Assembly (NCBI GenBank): GCA_025774205.1
Contig: JALGWK010000191.1
Span: 1 to 7,556 of the forward strand
Source of the DNA: a bacterium
GTDB taxonomy: Bacteria > Blakebacterota > Blakebacteria > Blakebacterales > Blakebacteraceae
Length of the DNA stretch: 7,556 nt
Direction of reading: 5' to 3'
Position 1 is the first letter of the stretch. Each line of letters starts with the position of its first letter. Made by a program: the position numbers and the translations under genes. Positions 5,919 to 7,556 of this stretch are shown here, piece after piece. Below the pieces are notes generated by a model. That model did no database searches, had not been told where the DNA came from, and was given only the letters and a program-made list of their open reading frames with translations.

Positions 5919-7037
5919 ATGAAGCTGATGAAAGCACCGGCGGGAGCAGCGATGGTTGCTCTGGCTGCGATGGTGGCCATACCGTGGCAGGCCTGCGCCC
6001 AGCAGGGGGCCTCTCTGGAGGGTCATCTGGAATTCCTCGCCAGCGACCAGCTGATGGGACGCAACACCCCCTCCCCCGGTCTCGACCTGGCGGCCCTCTA
6101 CATCGCCTCCCAGTTCAAGCGCGCCGGTCTGGAACCGGTCGGGGATGACGGTTACTTCCAGACCTCAGTGTGGATTGTGAATACGACCGAGCGGACACGC
6201 ACCCTCAGCTCGGGTGAAACCCGGACATTCACGTCACGGCGCCCGGTCCCGGTTGAACAGGCCGAGAATCCGGAAGGTGAGCCGTTCCAGCTCAAGAACG
6301 TGGTCGGCCTGCTGCCCGGTTCCGATCCGGTCCTGAAGGACACCTATCTCCTCGTGACCGCCCATTACGACCATGTGGGAGTACGGGCGGGAGCCGGATC
6401 GGACAGCATCGCCAACGGAGCCAACGACAATGGCAGTGGAACGGTGGGTGTGATCGATCTCGGCGCTGCCCTCGCTTCACTCGGCACCCCCCCGAAACGG
6501 AGCATCCTGTTCATCGCCTGGTTCGGGGAGGAACGCGGGATGCTCGGCTCAGCTTATTACGCCGAGAACCCCGTCGTTCCCCTGGAGAAGACGGTCGGAG
6601 TTGTCAACCTGGAGATGATCGGGCGCACCGATGATAGCGACGCCGGCGATCAGACCAACCGGGCCTCTTTCACCGGCTTCGATTTCACCGACCTGCCGCA
6701 GACCTTCGTGGCCGTGGGCGAACAGATCGGGATCGAGGTCTATCATCACCCGCAGAACTCGGCGCCATACTTTGGCAGGAGCGATAACGGACCCCTGGCC
6801 CGCAAGGGAGTTCCGGCTCACACAATGTGCGTGACGTTCTCCTACGACGACTACCATCAGGTGGGCGATCACTGGGAGAAGATCGACTTCGACAACATGG
6901 CCCGGACAACGCGACTGCTGGCGATCGGGCTCTTCAGGCTGGCGAACAGCGACCGGATCCCGGTCTGGGACGAAGAGAACCCGGCGGTTGAAAGATATCT
7001 TCAGGCCTGGCGGGAACTGCACGGCCGAGGAGGGTGA
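5919..7037 (+). CDS. Secreted M28-family zinc metallopeptidase (aminopeptidase)
   Basis: Exported di-zinc exopeptidase of 372 residues, expected to remove N-terminal amino acids from peptides in the periplasm or outside. The N-terminus has a type I signal peptide, with cleavage near ACA-QQ (about residue 27). The catalytic domain shows the M28 order: AHYDHVG with His149 and Asp151, GANDNGSG with bridging Asp170, FGEERGMLGS with general base Glu204 and zinc ligand Glu205, NLEMIGR with Glu232, and YHQVGDHWEKID with His313. Glu232 stands where well-studied members have Asp (NLDMIGR); this conservative change should still bind zinc. No PA or PDZ insert is seen, so it is a single-domain enzyme. 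The start is supported by purine-rich GGGAGCAGGGAA at 5904-5915. It is preceded by a terminator and has no obvious promoter match; it is probably monocistronic. Confidence 0.94.
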   Translation: MKLMKAPAGAAMVALAAMVAIPWQACAQQGASLEGHLEFLASDQLMGRNTPSPGLDLAALYIASQFKRAGLEPVGDDGYFQTSVWIVNTTERTRTLSSGETRTFTSRRPVPVEQAENPEGEPFQLKNVVGLLPGSDPVLKDTYLLVTAHYDHVGVRAGAGSDSIANGANDNGSGTVGVIDLGAALASLGTPPKRSILFIAWFGEERGMLGSAYYAENPVVPLEKTVGVVNLEMIGRTDDSDAGDQTNRASFTGFDFTDLPQTFVAVGEQIGIEVYHHPQNSAPYFGRSDNGPLARKGVPAHTMCVTFSYDDYHQVGDHWEKIDFDNMARTTRLLAIGLFRLANSDRIPVWDEENPAVERYLQAWRELHGRGG

Positions 7038-7259
7038 TCGATTACAGGTGGCCCGGTGAGTGTCCGGGCCCGGAGACACCGGGTGTACCCGTTTCAGGAC
7101 ACCCGGATCGGGCTCGATCTCCCCGGACCGACGCAGACACCCCGGATCCACCCGCACGATCTTTTCGAACTTCAGACAGATCCTCCTAACTGCTTCATCC
7201 GAAGTGTCTTACAGAGGCATTTCGGTTTCTGCCTCATTTCACCGGTTATCCCGGATACA
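7038..7259. other. Non-coding region with hairpins and short GACACC repeats upstream of a sigma-54 promoter
   Basis: No convincing gene. GGCCCGG (7050-7056) pairs with CCGGGCC (7064-7070), a hairpin just after the M28 stop but without a U-run. CCGGGTGT (7079-7086) pairs with ACACCCGG (7099-7106). GACACC followed by one to three extra C/G bases recurs at 7075, 7098 and 7136. Closer to the next gene, CCGAAGTG (7199-7206) faces CATTTCGG (7218-7225) with one mismatch, and GAGGCA (7214-7219) pairs with TGCCTC (7230-7235), so two hairpins are mutually exclusive. Given the promoter at 7260, some of these may be sites for a sigma-54 activator; this is inference. Confidence 0.4.
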
Positions 7260-7274
7260 TGGCATGGTTCTTGC
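7260..7274 (+). promoter_or_regulatory. Sigma-54 (RpoN) -24/-12 promoter
   Basis: TGGCATGGTTCTTGC matches the RpoN consensus TGGCACG-N4-TTGCA/T closely. The invariant GG (7261-7262) and GC (7273-7274) are separated by exactly 10 bases; only the C at the sixth consensus position is replaced by T, and the base after TTGC is G. Transcription would begin near 7286, leaving a leader of about 34 bases to the lipoprotein ATG at 7320 with its Shine-Dalgarno sequence. Such promoters need an ATP-dependent activator bound upstream. Confidence 0.72.
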
Positions 7275-7319
7275 GTTCTGATGACAACGATGCGAATACC
7301 GACAACAGGTGGTAACACC

Positions 7320-7556
7320 ATGCGTGTACCTAGTGGCAGGAGCGGCCGTCCGTTCCATATAGCTGTATGGATCACAGCCATATCTCTTGTTTCCTGCGCC
7401 GCTCCTGCCCGGATGTACCTCGTCGATGAATCAGAACCCTACTATATGGATCTCTCCGAGGGCACGGCCTGGGTCTACTGGATGATCGATCAGGATCGAT
7501 CGAGCCTCCAGCCTGTCGCCCGGGACACCCTCATCACCTGGGTCGAGAAGGAACTC
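7320..7556 (+). CDS. Putative lipoprotein, 3' end beyond the window
   Basis: Open to the window end with 79 codons and no stop. The first 26 residues are a basic start (MRVPSGRSGRPFH), a hydrophobic stretch (IAVWITAISLVS) and Cys26 in the lipobox LVSC. This is a lipoprotein signal peptide with cleavage before Cys26. The residue after the Cys is Ala, not the Asp inner-membrane retention signal known from E. coli, so an outer-membrane location is plausible. The start is fixed by AGGTGG (7307-7312), 7 bases before the ATG; in-frame ATGs at 7281 and 7290 lack this. The mature part seen so far (YLVDESEPYYMDLSEGTAWVYWMID) has no recognised domain. A sigma-54 promoter lies directly upstream. Confidence 0.8.
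   Translation, partial: MRVPSGRSGRPFHIAVWITAISLVSCAAPARMYLVDESEPYYMDLSEGTAWVYWMIDQDRSSLQPVARDTLITWVEKEL

Noticed and set aside
7060-7281. Small open frame between the M28 gene and the lipoprotein gene
   Set aside because: No Shine-Dalgarno sequence, low-complexity start, overlaps hairpins and the sigma-54 promoter; composition is non-coding.

Overview
The window is GC-rich bacterial DNA, by eye around 60% GC. It carries a TonB-dependent outer-membrane receptor, exported proteins with signal peptides, and a lipoprotein, so the host is a diderm (Gram-negative-type) bacterium. The receptor style, the pre-peptidase C-terminal (PPC)/caspase protein and the M28 peptidase fit an FCB-group or Gemmatimonadota-like environmental lineage. 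That placement is an inference; there is no rRNA or marker gene here to test it. All recognised genes lie on the + strand.

Layout. (1) 1-2114: the plug end and beta-barrel of a TonB-dependent receptor. It is cut by the window start and interrupted by two apparent frameshifts, each explained by one missing G in a short G-run; there may also be an in-frame gap in the barrel. (2) 2115-2315: a hairpin and then an AT-rich island with four TAACC/GGTTA half-sites arranged as two inverted repeats. (3) 2316-3035: a two-gene operon, a four-helix inner-membrane protein followed 3 bases later by a small XRE/Cro-type regulator. (4) 3036-3159: a 9-bp inverted repeat and a candidate promoter whose 17-bp spacer contains a run of nine G, which makes it a candidate for slipped-strand phase variation. 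(5) 3160-5781: a secreted caspase-like protease with an N-terminal cysteine-bearing domain, four PPC domains and a metacaspase-like catalytic domain that contains an EF-hand-type calcium loop. It is followed by a good intrinsic terminator. (6) 5919-7037: a secreted M28 zinc aminopeptidase. (7) 7038-7319: hairpins and short GACACC repeats leading to a near-consensus sigma-54 promoter. (8) 7320 to the window end: the start of a lipoprotein gene that runs off the window.

Much of the region concerns the cell envelope and outside: nutrient receptor, two exported peptidases and a lipoprotein. The caspase-like protease and M28 peptidase could act in extracellular or periplasmic protein processing, but they are separated by a terminator and are probably transcribed independently. 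The most notable points are the G9 tract inside the protease promoter, the calcium-loop-bearing secreted caspase, the operator-like array upstream of the membrane protein/regulator pair, and the sigma-54 promoter before the lipoprotein.
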